In this document: one piece after another, positions 1-5,980 of the stretch | How positions within the stretch are numbered: the first letter of the stretch is position 1 | How the letters are laid out: the number at the start of each line of letters is the position of its first letter | The notes under the pieces: generated by a model | Database searches by the model: none | What the model was told of the DNA's origin: nothing | Seen by the model: only the letters and a program-made list of their open reading frames with translations | NCBI GenBank assembly: GCA_016522385.1 | Contig: JAEKFU010000433.1 | Location: forward strand, 1 to 12,547 | Direction: 5' to 3' | DNA length: 12,547 bases | DNA from: Pseudomonadota bacterium | GTDB taxonomy: Bacteria; Pseudomonadota; Alphaproteobacteria; Rhizobiales; Aestuariivirgaceae | Made by a program: the position numbers and the translations under genes

Positions 1-82
1 GCATCATGGCCGCTGCAGGGCCGGCCACATACTGGCCGAAATCGATCACCCGAATGCCGGACAACGCCCTTTGCGCGCTCAT
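1..82 (-). CDS. CaiB/BaiF (family III) CoA-transferase, N-terminal fragment cut by window edge
   Basis: Only the first 27 codons are inside the window; the gene runs leftward off position 1. The visible peptide starts MSAQRALSGIRVIDFGQY and continues VAGPAAAMM. The pattern 'L.GIRVIDF...VAGP..AM' is the characteristic N-terminus of family III CoA-transferases (formyl-CoA transferase, CaiB, BaiF), where the strand 'IRVID' and the 'GP' loop belong to the Rossmann-like CoA-binding domain. These enzymes move CoA between an acyl-CoA and a carboxylic acid. The start is ATG at 80-82, preceded by AGGA about 7 nt upstream. Substrate and family branch cannot be decided from the fragment, and the catalytic Asp lies outside the window. 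The family call is fairly secure because the motif is dense, although the peptide is short. Confidence 0.8.
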   Translation of the reverse strand, partial: MSAQRALSGIRVIDFGQYVAGPAAAMM

Positions 83-428
83 GCTAATTCCTGCGCCTGT
101 TCATCAACGCGTACCGGCACCGGAAAACCGGTCCAGGACATTAATGGTGACACGCTCAACCTGCCTGTCGCCGCGAACCAATCCCATGACCCATTCGCAT
201 GTGGCCGCGGTGTAAACTTAACCCTTGCCCCGTTGCCAGCGATCCAACCTCTCCTTCTTCTCTGCCGCCGTAAACCCGCGCCGTACCTTTCGAGCCACCG
301 CAACATCCTCCATCTTTCAAGCCTAGATAAGGTGTTGCATCAACCAGTTGAGACCACCGCCAAACCCGGACATATGGCGTGTGAGACACGTAGCGCAAAT
401 CGACTTCCAACCGGGTCCACAGTTCCTC
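83..428. other. Intergenic region without a recognisable gene
   Basis: About 350 bases separate the sialidase-family gene from the CoA-transferase start. Several open frames cross it. One, on the minus strand at 79-306, ends in a TGA that overlaps the CoA-transferase ATG as ATGA, the arrangement of translationally coupled genes. Its 75-residue product is rich in Arg and Gly and matches no family I recognise, so I do not call it a gene. The region presumably carries the promoter of the CoA-transferase gene; I see no clear -35/-10 pair or terminator hairpin. Confidence 0.5.
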
Positions 429-1520
429 TCAAATCTGTCGGGGGTCGATCAGCACGTGCCTGATCGTCTTTCTGCGGTTTGTGTAGCTGATGTGGACCAG
501 TCCTTTATTATTCTGGATGATCGCAGGGTAGCTGAACTCTCCTCTTCCATTTTCCAAAGTTGCAATTTCCCGCCATGTTTTGCCATCCTCAGATAGTGAA
601 ACCACTAAGGGCGTCCTGCAGCGAGAAAAGGGATTGTGAACCAAGAGATGCCTACCATCTGCCAGTGTGAGCCCGTCGAGCCCGCTGTTGGGATTTGGCA
701 AGTTCGTCAATCTTGGCTCAGACCATGTCCGACCACCGTCGCTGGACCATAGCTCGGCAATAAATCCTTGGCGACTGCGGCACAGGGCCTGTAGCCGCTG
801 ATCCGGGTGCATGAACAGCGTTGGCTGAATAATCTGGATATTTCGGCCATCTCCAATAGAGCTGGTTCTTTGCCAGGATTGTCCAAAGTCCGATGTCCAT
901 TCGAAGTGAACCCGCCAGCCGTCGTGTTCGGTGCTCGATGGACAAAGCATGCGCCCGTCTTCCAGCATGATGGGCTTGTTCTTTATTGGGCCGAAAATTC
1001 CTTTGGGCAAACGGATAGGCTCGTTCCAGGTACGTCCACCATCTTGCGAAAGCACAACCATTCCCCACCACAACCGCGGTGTCTTGCCGATTTTGTAGAA
1101 CAGATGCAGTGGACCATCGGGCTGCTGCCACAGAACTGGATTCCAGCAAGCCAGCTTCTCGCCGGCTTTACTCTTGCCTTGTGTTACGAGTCTTGGCGCA
1201 GCCCACCCGGTTTGGTCGTGCGTGGATGACCATATCCCGACATCAGGGTGACCTTCGTTACTTCCGCCGAACCAGGAGCAAACCAAGCGCGAACCGGCGA
1301 CAGCGAGCGTCGATGCATGGCACTCGGCAAAGGGTGGGTTGGCAAAAATGTTCTCGCGACCAAACACGCTACGAGAGGATATATCTTTGTGTGTATTTGG
1401 GAAAACAAGGCATATCAGGCGTCGTGGCTTTCTCACCTTAGAGCCAAGGAGAACCGCACCTGCAATGCCGATACTGAGGACGACAGCTCGCCTTGTCGTA
1501 ATTTTACGGAGAGTATGAAT
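429..1520 (-). CDS. BNR/Asp-box sialidase-family protein with signal-like N-terminus and abnormal start
   Basis: This encodes a six-bladed beta-propeller of the sialidase/neuraminidase superfamily (BNR_2 type), probably exported. Four Asp-box (S-x-D-x-G-x-x-W) turns are visible: SQDGGRTW, TSDFGQSW, SSDGGRTW and SEDGKTW. The early block 'SWFGGSNEGHPDVGIW' is a signature of the bacterial BNR_2 group. Whether it cleaves sialic acid is unknown, because the canonical arginine triad and RIP motif cannot be assigned by eye. The first conventional start is GTG at 1434-1436 (335 aa). However, the frame stays open upstream to a TAA at 1569-1571 and encodes TTRRAVVLSIGIAGAVLLGS, a twin-arginine-like, hydrophobic signal segment. 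No ATG, GTG, TTG or CTG exists in that extension. An ATT at 1518-1520 sits 5 nt after AGGA, giving a 363-residue protein, and I use it as the boundary. A mutated start, a rare ATT start or a sequencing error would all fit. Confidence 0.75.
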   Translation of the reverse strand: MHTLRKITTRRAVVLSIGIAGAVLLGSKVRKPRRLICLVFPNTHKDISSRSVFGRENIFANPPFAECHASTLAVAGSRLVCSWFGGSNEGHPDVGIWSSTHDQTGWAAPRLVTQGKSKAGEKLACWNPVLWQQPDGPLHLFYKIGKTPRLWWGMVVLSQDGGRTWNEPIRLPKGIFGPIKNKPIMLEDGRMLCPSSTEHDGWRVHFEWTSDFGQSWQRTSSIGDGRNIQIIQPTLFMHPDQRLQALCRSRQGFIAELWSSDGGRTWSEPRLTNLPNPNSGLDGLTLADGRHLLVHNPFSRCRTPLVVSLSEDGKTWREIATLENGRGEFSYPAIIQNNKGLVHISYTNRRKTIRHVLIDPRQI

Positions 1521-1759
1521 AGTCTTCCTGTCGTTGACGGTAAAAATACTTGTCGATTTGTCAGCCGTTTAGCAACGTGACATGGCGCCGGAGCAGTGTC
1601 GAGTTGTCCGGACCGTACTCGCTATAATGTCTGCTGTTAAGGGAAATCCAGGCTCGCCGCAAATGCGGGATAATTGTCCGGGAAATGCTGTGAACTCAGA
1701 CATACGCATGGTTGCTGTGCAATGATCCCAGGATTAAGTTCAGCCTATTAAGGCACCTG

Positions 1760-2275
1760 ATGAATACTCCTCTCATCAAGGCGATTATCATCCTCCCAGG
1801 CACAGTGCTGGTCTATGTTCCTGCGCTGATCGTCTGGCTTACCCGAAAGACCGCGTTTGCCGCAAGCTTCCCTCCAGCATCGGCGACGACATGGCTTGTC
1901 GGCCTGTTATTCGCCGCAGCAGGGCTCATATTGATGTTCTGGACGATGCGGTTGTTCGCCGTGGAAGGCGGTGGCGGAACACCTGCCCCTTGGGAGCCGA
2001 TCAAGAATTTTATCGTTCTCGGTCCTTACCGCTATGTGCGCAATCCGATGCTAATTGGGGTTAATCTGTTTCTGATTGCCGAGGCGATCCTTTTGCAGTC
2101 CACGCCCATCTTCATGTGGATGGTCGTGTTTGTCGTCATCAACACATTCTATTTTGCGCTTTCGGAAGAACCACAACTTGAACAGCGCTTCGGTGAAGAC
2201 TATGCGAATTACCGGCGCAATGTTCGAAGATGGATACCCCGCCTAACGCCCTACACGTTCGACGATGATGAATAG
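1760..2275 (+). CDS. Isoprenylcysteine carboxylmethyltransferase-like (ICMT/PEMT) membrane methyltransferase
   Basis: The product is a 171-residue integral membrane protein with about four hydrophobic segments: near residues 5-25, 35-58, 90-110 and 112-135. The C-terminal half carries the family signature: GPYRYVRNPMLIG, then a hydrophobic stretch, then 'EEPQLEQRFGEDYANYRRNVRRWIPR'-like residues, of which 'EE..L...FG..Y..Y...V.RWIPR' is diagnostic of the ICMT/PEMT superfamily. This part binds S-adenosylmethionine and places the active site at the membrane face. Bacterial members methylate lipids or small molecules, and the substrate here is unknown. An in-frame ATG at 1712 would add 16 residues, but the ATG at 1760 begins at the first hydrophobic helix (MNTPLIKAIIILPG) and has AAGG about 7 nt upstream, so I prefer it. 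The gene stands alone, divergent from the sialidase-family gene. Confidence 0.85.
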   Translation: MNTPLIKAIIILPGTVLVYVPALIVWLTRKTAFAASFPPASATTWLVGLLFAAAGLILMFWTMRLFAVEGGGGTPAPWEPIKNFIVLGPYRYVRNPMLIGVNLFLIAEAILLQSTPIFMWMVVFVVINTFYFALSEEPQLEQRFGEDYANYRRNVRRWIPRLTPYTFDDDE

Positions 2276-2352
2276 GCCAGCAAAGGTCAGCGATTAGGGG
2301 GCGCACGGATGACTTGGAGGAGAGGTCGGGTCGTCGGGAACGTGAACGCAAC

Positions 2353-2730
2353 TTAGCTGTCGCTGGGGACTTCGGGGTCAACCAGATCAGTCTGAATCCA
2401 TCGGTCACTGACATGGATGTCGGTCGTCTCAAGCAGTCCCGGACCAAGGTTGGTGTACTTGTGAGGCACGTCAGCCGGACCGAGCAGGATGTGCCCTGCC
2501 GTGGCTTCTATCTTCTCTTCGCCGATGGTGAACAGGGCTCTGCCGGCGCGGACGATGAAAATCTCGTCGTAGGGATGCACGTGCCACTTCGGACCTTGGC
2601 CAGTCTCCTCAGTCGAATAGAATAGCACCGTGACGCCTGTGCCGATGTCCTTACCCTCCAATACCCCTTTCCAGAGGCGGTCATCTGATGCCCAGTCGCC
2701 ACGCTGCACTTGTATGGGTTTACGGCTCAT
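2353..2730 (-). CDS. Single-domain cupin protein
   Basis: This is a 125-residue small beta-barrel of the cupin_2 type. Motif 1 is visible around residues 50-70: W-H-V-H-P-Y-D-E followed by IFIVRAGRA, giving the two metal-ligand histidines and the glutamate. Motif 2 is AGHILLGPADVPHKYTNLG, supplying the third histidine (PHKY). With the full HxH..E..H set, it probably binds a divalent metal. Such stand-alone cupins range from dioxygenases and isomerases to ligand sensors, so the reaction is unknown. The frame extends upstream to an ATG at 2823, but that extension (MLRTPPNACSCMG...) looks non-coding. MSRKPIQVQRGDW at 2728-2730 is the better start, with a weak GGA upstream. The gene is convergent with the ICMT-like gene, with about 77 bases between stop codons. 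Confidence 0.85.
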   Translation of the reverse strand: MSRKPIQVQRGDWASDDRLWKGVLEGKDIGTGVTVLFYSTEETGQGPKWHVHPYDEIFIVRAGRALFTIGEEKIEATAGHILLGPADVPHKYTNLGPGLLETTDIHVSDRWIQTDLVDPEVPSDS

Positions 2731-2959
2731 AAGAGTATTCCAAGCGCTTAATGGACAAGGGGCCAGTGATGCACGATAGCTTCGACCCATGCAAGAACAG
2801 GCGTTGGGCGGCGTTCGCAGCATTGATGCCTGCCCGCATCGTCGGCAATTGTCATCTCATGGGTGATGGACCCCGCCTGGAGTTTGCAGGCATGGTGGAT
2901 GCCATCAATTGTGTGCGGTTGCAAAGGGGGCGAGTATCAAAATACTCGATCCAAAGTGC

Positions 2960-3499
2960 TCAGGGCCCGGCGAGCCGACAGCTGCAACTCGCCTCGAGTT
3001 GGAAAGGCTCGTAGTCGGCGTCGTAGATCTTCCAGGCAACGCCGCTACTGTCGAGCCAGCGCACGTCACGCACGACGTTGTCAGGTTCGATCTCTCCGGC
3101 GACAACTTCCCGGCAATCTTTAACGTCGTCTGCGGCGGCCTTAAGGCTTCCAGGCAGACAATTTGTCGGGTCGAGAACGCGGCCAAGATTGTCGGGCAAG
3201 AACGCAGGGTGGGTGCGCACTTTCGGGCCAGGTGCGGGGACAGTGCCGGAGGTCGTGGCAGCTACGACTGCGGGCGTCGGTTCTACACTCGGAGTATCGT
3301 CCAGTCCCATCACCTGCCAGATGCCAAGTCCGCCGATGGCGGTCACCACAGCACCGACGGCGGTAATTAGCGCCGCGGTTCCTTGGCGGCTCTTTGCGCG
3401 CCCCTCGAGGGCTTTGGCCTCGCTATCCTTCAACTCGGCCTGCGCTTTCAGCAGCGCCAGCTCGTCCTCGTGGGAGCGCCCTTTTGCAGGTTCTGTCAT
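2960..3499 (-). CDS. Membrane-anchored coiled-coil protein of unknown function
   Basis: This 179-residue protein belongs to no family I recognise. Its architecture is clear. Residues 10-37 are charged and heptad-like (EDELALLKAQAELKDSEAKA), so probably coiled coil. Residues 41-65 are one hydrophobic, Gly/Ala/Val-rich membrane span. Residues 68-95 form a Pro/Thr/Ala linker. Residues 96-179 form a globular tail with four cysteines (C114, C129, and a terminal C-S-C). The 'basic residues then span' order (GRAKSRQG before the span) suggests the N-terminus stays in the cytoplasm and the tail is periplasmic, where disulfides could form. The ATG at 3497-3499 has only distant AGGAG/AGG upstream. It lies on the same strand as the cupin but 229 bases upstream of it, so an operon is unlikely. 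Confidence 0.65.
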   Translation of the reverse strand: MTEPAKGRSHEDELALLKAQAELKDSEAKALEGRAKSRQGTAALITAVGAVVTAIGGLGIWQVMGLDDTPSVEPTPAVVAATTSGTVPAPGPKVRTHPAFLPDNLGRVLDPTNCLPGSLKAAADDVKDCREVVAGEIEPDNVVRDVRWLDSSGVAWKIYDADYEPFQLEASCSCRLAGP

Positions 3500-3969
3500 A
3501 GCAGCTGTAACCTACTCCTGACGCTGGGACGCGTCTAGTCATTCTGTCTCGCTGACTCCTTCCCCTGTGAGTCGGTCTCTGACCGATCAGCTCGTCTGCA
3601 CGTGGTGGCAACTCGTAATGCCGGCAGTGCCGTTCGTCGCGTTGCTCGGGGTGCCCGTCTGCGCAGGCCACGCCGCAGGGTTTTCGACTTAGTATCAAAC
3701 TGAGGATCGTTGTCTGTTTGCGGCGCTGTTCGACCGACGCCAGACATTTTGGAACAAGTTAGGCAACAGGTTATTGTTCCGGTTGGTGGCGATAGCTGCC
3801 GGTAAAACATGCGGTTGTTGCAGGACGTGGCCCAATTGGCTCCTGGACGTCACTTTGAACGGCTTGATGGGGGCAACTCTACTGCGCCGCACAAAGCCAG
3901 CCGGAGACCGAATGGGTTACGCCAGCACCATAACCTGAATCTCAACAGACCCTGGGGCAAGCTAACAAC
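3500..3969. other. Intergenic region of about 470 bases, short inverted repeats only
   Basis: No open frame here gives a protein-like sequence; the available translations are rich in Arg, Ser and Pro and lack recognisable motifs. The region separates two divergent genes and should hold both promoters. The only structure I see is a pair of overlapping inverted repeats near 3554-3586: GACTC (3554-3558) with GAGTC (3569-3573), and TCGGTC (3572-3577) with GACCGA (3581-3586) across a 3-base loop. Base composition resembles the neighbours. I see no tRNA cloverleaf, no transposase remnant and no obvious riboswitch. Confidence 0.5.
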
Positions 3970-4698
3970 ATGATCGTGCTGTTCACGGATTTCGGGTTGC
4001 ACGGGCCCTACACAGGTCAGATGAAGGCGGTGTTGCACGAGAAGGCGCCTGGCATATCGGTCGTCGACCTCTTCGCCGACGCGCCAACTAATGATCCCAA
4101 GCTATCGGCTTACTTGTTGGCGGTTTATGCCGCATGGTTCCCGGCCCGAACCGTGTTCCTCTGCGTCGTTGATCCCGGCGTCGGCGGGGAACGGCCGGCT
4201 ATGATTGTCGAGGCCGACGGTCGATGGTATGTCGGCCCAGGCAATGGCTTGTTCGAGCTGGTCCAGCGTCGTGCCAAAGAAGCCCGCAGTTGGGACATCG
4301 ACTGGAAGCCGGAGCACCTCTCGGCCAGTTTCCACGGGCGTGACCTCTTCGCGCCAGTTGCGGCTATGCTGGCACGCGGTGAGCCGCCTCCTGGCCGGCC
4401 ACACAAGAATGGCGAGGGCCGCCAGGCAGACTGGCCGGACGACCTAGCAGAGATCGTCTACATCGACCACTTCGGCAACGCTATGACCGGGCTGAGGGCG
4501 GCCACGCTGTCGCCTAATGCAAGGCTTGCCGCGGCGGGTCAGCTATTGGAACGCGCGAGGACCTTCAGCGATCGCCCGCCAGGTTCAGCCTTCTGGTATG
4601 AGAACTCGAACGGGCTTGCCGAAATCGCCGTCAATCAGGGGCGTGCAGACCGCGATCTCGGACTTGTGATTGGTTCTCAAGTCGAGATCGTCGCTTAG
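3970..4698 (+). CDS. S-adenosyl-L-methionine hydroxide adenosyltransferase (DUF62 family)
   Basis: The enzyme hydrolyses S-adenosylmethionine to adenosine and methionine with an activated hydroxide; it is homologous to the bacterial SAM-dependent chlorinase and fluorinase. The N-terminal domain opens MIVLFTDFGL, where D7 binds ribose in the family, followed by GPYTGQMKAVL. The catalytic set is intact: Asp68 and Arg75 in VVDPGVGGERP and His122 in FHGRDLFAPVAA. The C-terminal domain has YIDHFGNAMTG, contacting the adenine side. It is 242 residues, slightly shorter than the usual ~260. The family's usual 'PDNGL' block reads GPGNGLF here, an Asp-to-Gly change. The lack of the halogenase-specific insertion loop argues for hydroxide rather than halide as nucleophile (family knowledge). 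The start is ATG 3970, at the first conserved residues; the SD (GGGGCA) is weak and rather far. The neighbours give no clue to why SAM is hydrolysed here. Confidence 0.92.
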   Translation: MIVLFTDFGLHGPYTGQMKAVLHEKAPGISVVDLFADAPTNDPKLSAYLLAVYAAWFPARTVFLCVVDPGVGGERPAMIVEADGRWYVGPGNGLFELVQRRAKEARSWDIDWKPEHLSASFHGRDLFAPVAAMLARGEPPPGRPHKNGEGRQADWPDDLAEIVYIDHFGNAMTGLRAATLSPNARLAAAGQLLERARTFSDRPPGSAFWYENSNGLAEIAVNQGRADRDLGLVIGSQVEIVA

Positions 4699-4724
4699 AG
4701 CCTGTCCCCAACAGCAGACTCTGC

Positions 4725-4758
4725 CCAAGCGGACCCGACCTGCGCGCTTGGTGCCAAG
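4725..4758 (+). terminator. Possible stem-loop terminator after the SAM adenosyltransferase gene
   Basis: CCAAGCG at 4725-4731 and CGCTTGG at 4745-4751 form a perfect 7-base-pair stem with a 13-base loop, 27 bases past the stop codon. The CTTGG arm can alternatively pair with CCAAG at 4754-4758. No U-tract follows, so intrinsic termination is doubtful; it may only stabilise the transcript end. Confidence 0.25.
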
Positions 4759-4903
4759 TGTGGACGGCTCCTCCGCCAGCATCGCGATGTGCCAACATTG
4801 AGGTGTTTGAGGAACCGCCAAGGCGAGGCGTCCACAGCATGAAAAGCGGTCATTCAGCCTGTGTTCATTTGCATTACCCTAAGTAATCTGCACGCTTGAC
4901 CTT

Positions 4904-5566
4904 ATGGATCGTATTGGAATGGGCTCGTACGACATGATTCAGAACGCGGTTGGAGTATTTGTTAGTCTACTGCAGGTTCAAGCCCAACCAAAAACTATCC
5001 GGATCGCCGTCTGCCTTGCCCTAATGCCCTGCACGGTGCTTGCGGGTCCGCTAGAGGATGGTCAAGCAGCCTTTGACCAAAAAGACTTTCAGCGTGCTTA
5101 TCAGCTTTGGCTGTCTTTCGCAGAAAAGGGAAATTCTGATGCGCAGTTCAATGTTGGCCTTATGTCTCAATTTGGTGTGGGAGCGCCGCGGGATAAATCC
5201 AACGCGATAAAGTGGTATCGCAGAGCGGCCGAGCAAGGAGATGCTGTCGCGCTGTCTATGCTTGGCATCATGAAGGACATCGGCCAAGGAGGGCCTGATG
5301 AAGGCTCAGAGGCTGTCGAAAAGTATCGCAAGTTTGCCGAGCAGGGAAATGCCACCGCGCAGAACAATCTCGGAACAATCTACGCCAATGGTCGAGATGT
5401 GAAACGGGACTACGTTCAAGCCTACTTCTGGTTCAGTCTGGCAGCAGCTCAGGGACTAGCCTTGGCTAGGAGAAACCAATTCAAGTGTGCTCGACAAATG
5501 ACTCCGGCGCAAATTGCCGAAGCGCAGAACCTGGCGCGTGAATGGCTTGCTAAGCATCCGCAATAG
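4904..5566 (+). CDS. Exported Sel1-like repeat (SLR) protein
   Basis: This 220-residue protein probably enters the periplasm. A signal peptide (KTIRIAVCLALMPCTVLAG) lies at residues 30-48, ending in a V-L-A cleavage-type site. After it come about three Sel1-like helical repeats: 'GNSDAQFNVGLMSQFGVGAP', 'GDAVALSMLGIMKDIGQGGP' and 'GNATAQNNLGTIYANGRDV', each followed by the typical 'A..WYR.AAEQG' or 'AYFWFSLAAAQG' helix. A C-terminal 'ARRNQ..CARQMTPAQIAEAQ.LA.EW' tail is typical of bacterial SLR proteins. SLR proteins act as protein-interaction scaffolds, often in envelope or host-related processes; the partner here is unknown. The N-terminal 29 residues before the signal are unusually long, and no good SD precedes ATG 4904, 4919 or 4934, so the start is uncertain. 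The gene stands alone and converges on the next small gene. Confidence 0.82.
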   Translation: MDRIGMGSYDMIQNAVGVFVSLLQVQAQPKTIRIAVCLALMPCTVLAGPLEDGQAAFDQKDFQRAYQLWLSFAEKGNSDAQFNVGLMSQFGVGAPRDKSNAIKWYRRAAEQGDAVALSMLGIMKDIGQGGPDEGSEAVEKYRKFAEQGNATAQNNLGTIYANGRDVKRDYVQAYFWFSLAAAQGLALARRNQFKCARQMTPAQIAEAQNLAREWLAKHPQ

Positions 5567-5629
5567 CTTAAGGGCCGTCCCGCTTGGCTCCCTTGTCGAG
5601 ACCGAGCGACAACACTTCAAAAGAACCCT

Positions 5630-5827
5630 CTACTGTCTTGGTTTCCTGTTCTTGTTTTCCATGAGTGTCTCAGCAGCCGTGCGAATCCTGAGCCAGATGC
5701 CAAGCGCCTCGGTCTGATTGTTGAGCTCCAATTCCCGAATGCGCTTATTGATCTCAGTCAATGCGTCATCGCCATAACGATCCATCATTTGCTGAGCTGA
5801 CTGCCAGATTTGCTGGTCAACAGCCAT
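5630..5827 (-). CDS. Small DUF6961-like protein
   Basis: This is a 65-residue, mostly helical small protein starting MAVDQQIWQSAQQMM. The spacing W..A....(D)RYGDDA...I..RI.EL......LG.WLRI matches the general pattern of the alphaproteobacterial DUF6961 type ('W..A......GD.A...I..RI..L.....D..G...W..I'). This is a pattern resemblance only, so function is unknown. The frame extends to an ATG 14 codons earlier, but the conserved part begins at the ATG at 5825-5827. The gene is divergent from the Crp/Fnr regulator, 153 bases away from it, and could share its control region. The stop is TAG at 5630-5632. Confidence 0.65.
   Translation of the reverse strand: MAVDQQIWQSAQQMMDRYGDDALTEINKRIRELELNNQTEALGIWLRIRTAAETLMENKNRKPRQ
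5748..5761. promoter_or_regulatory. FNR-box-like motif inside the DUF6961-like gene (second, weaker candidate)
   Basis: TTGATCTCAGTCAA contains the FNR/FixK-class core TTGA-N6-TCAA exactly. It lies inside the coding region of the small DUF6961-like gene, about 230 bases before the Crp/Fnr regulator start, so it may be chance. It is listed because a second core-perfect copy lies only 129 bases away. Confidence 0.25.
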
Positions 5828-5888
5828 GAGATTGGTCCGTACGAGTTTAGAGTCCCGGATCAATGTCAACTGAAAGGCTGTTCATGGC

Positions 5889-5904
5889 CTTGATTTCCGT
5901 CAAG
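5889..5904. promoter_or_regulatory. FNR/FixK-type operator upstream of the Crp/Fnr gene
   Basis: CTTGATTTCCGTCAAG is a dyad with arms CTTGA and TCAAG around six bases. It contains TTGATTTCCGTCAA, one base from the FNR consensus TTGAT-N4-ATCAA and exact for the core TTGA-N6-TCAA. It lies in the divergent gap, 77 bases before the regulator's ATG. The encoded regulator has the E-x-x-S-R recognition residues that read the TTGA half-site in FNR, so autoregulation is the natural inference. I see no clear -10 box at the spacing expected for class II activation, so it could instead be a repressor site. Confidence 0.55.
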
Positions 5905-5980
5905 CCAGCGCGTGCCAGATTGGGCGAAACGGAAATCGAATTGTTCAAGGCAGTTGTCTACACAACAGGGTGCTACGAAA

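Noticed and set aside
79..306. Minus-strand 75-codon frame overlapping the CoA-transferase start as ATGA
   Set aside because: The overlap looks like translational coupling, but the peptide is Arg/Gly-rich with no recognisable domain, and no SD or homology supports it.
1604..1628. A perfect TATAAT at 1623-1628 upstream of the ICMT-like gene
   Set aside because: The best -35-like hexamer (TTGTCC, 1604-1609) is only 13 bases away, too close, and no other good -35 exists; a promoter is possible but not supported.
3535..3892. Minus-strand open frames in the gap before the SAM adenosyltransferase gene
   Set aside because: Products are Arg/Ser/Thr-rich with no motif and look like random translation of GC-rich DNA.
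4585..4840. Minus-strand frames of 69-78 codons in the gap 4699-4903
   Set aside because: They run into the opposite strand of the SAM adenosyltransferase gene and show no domain; probably shadow or decayed sequence.
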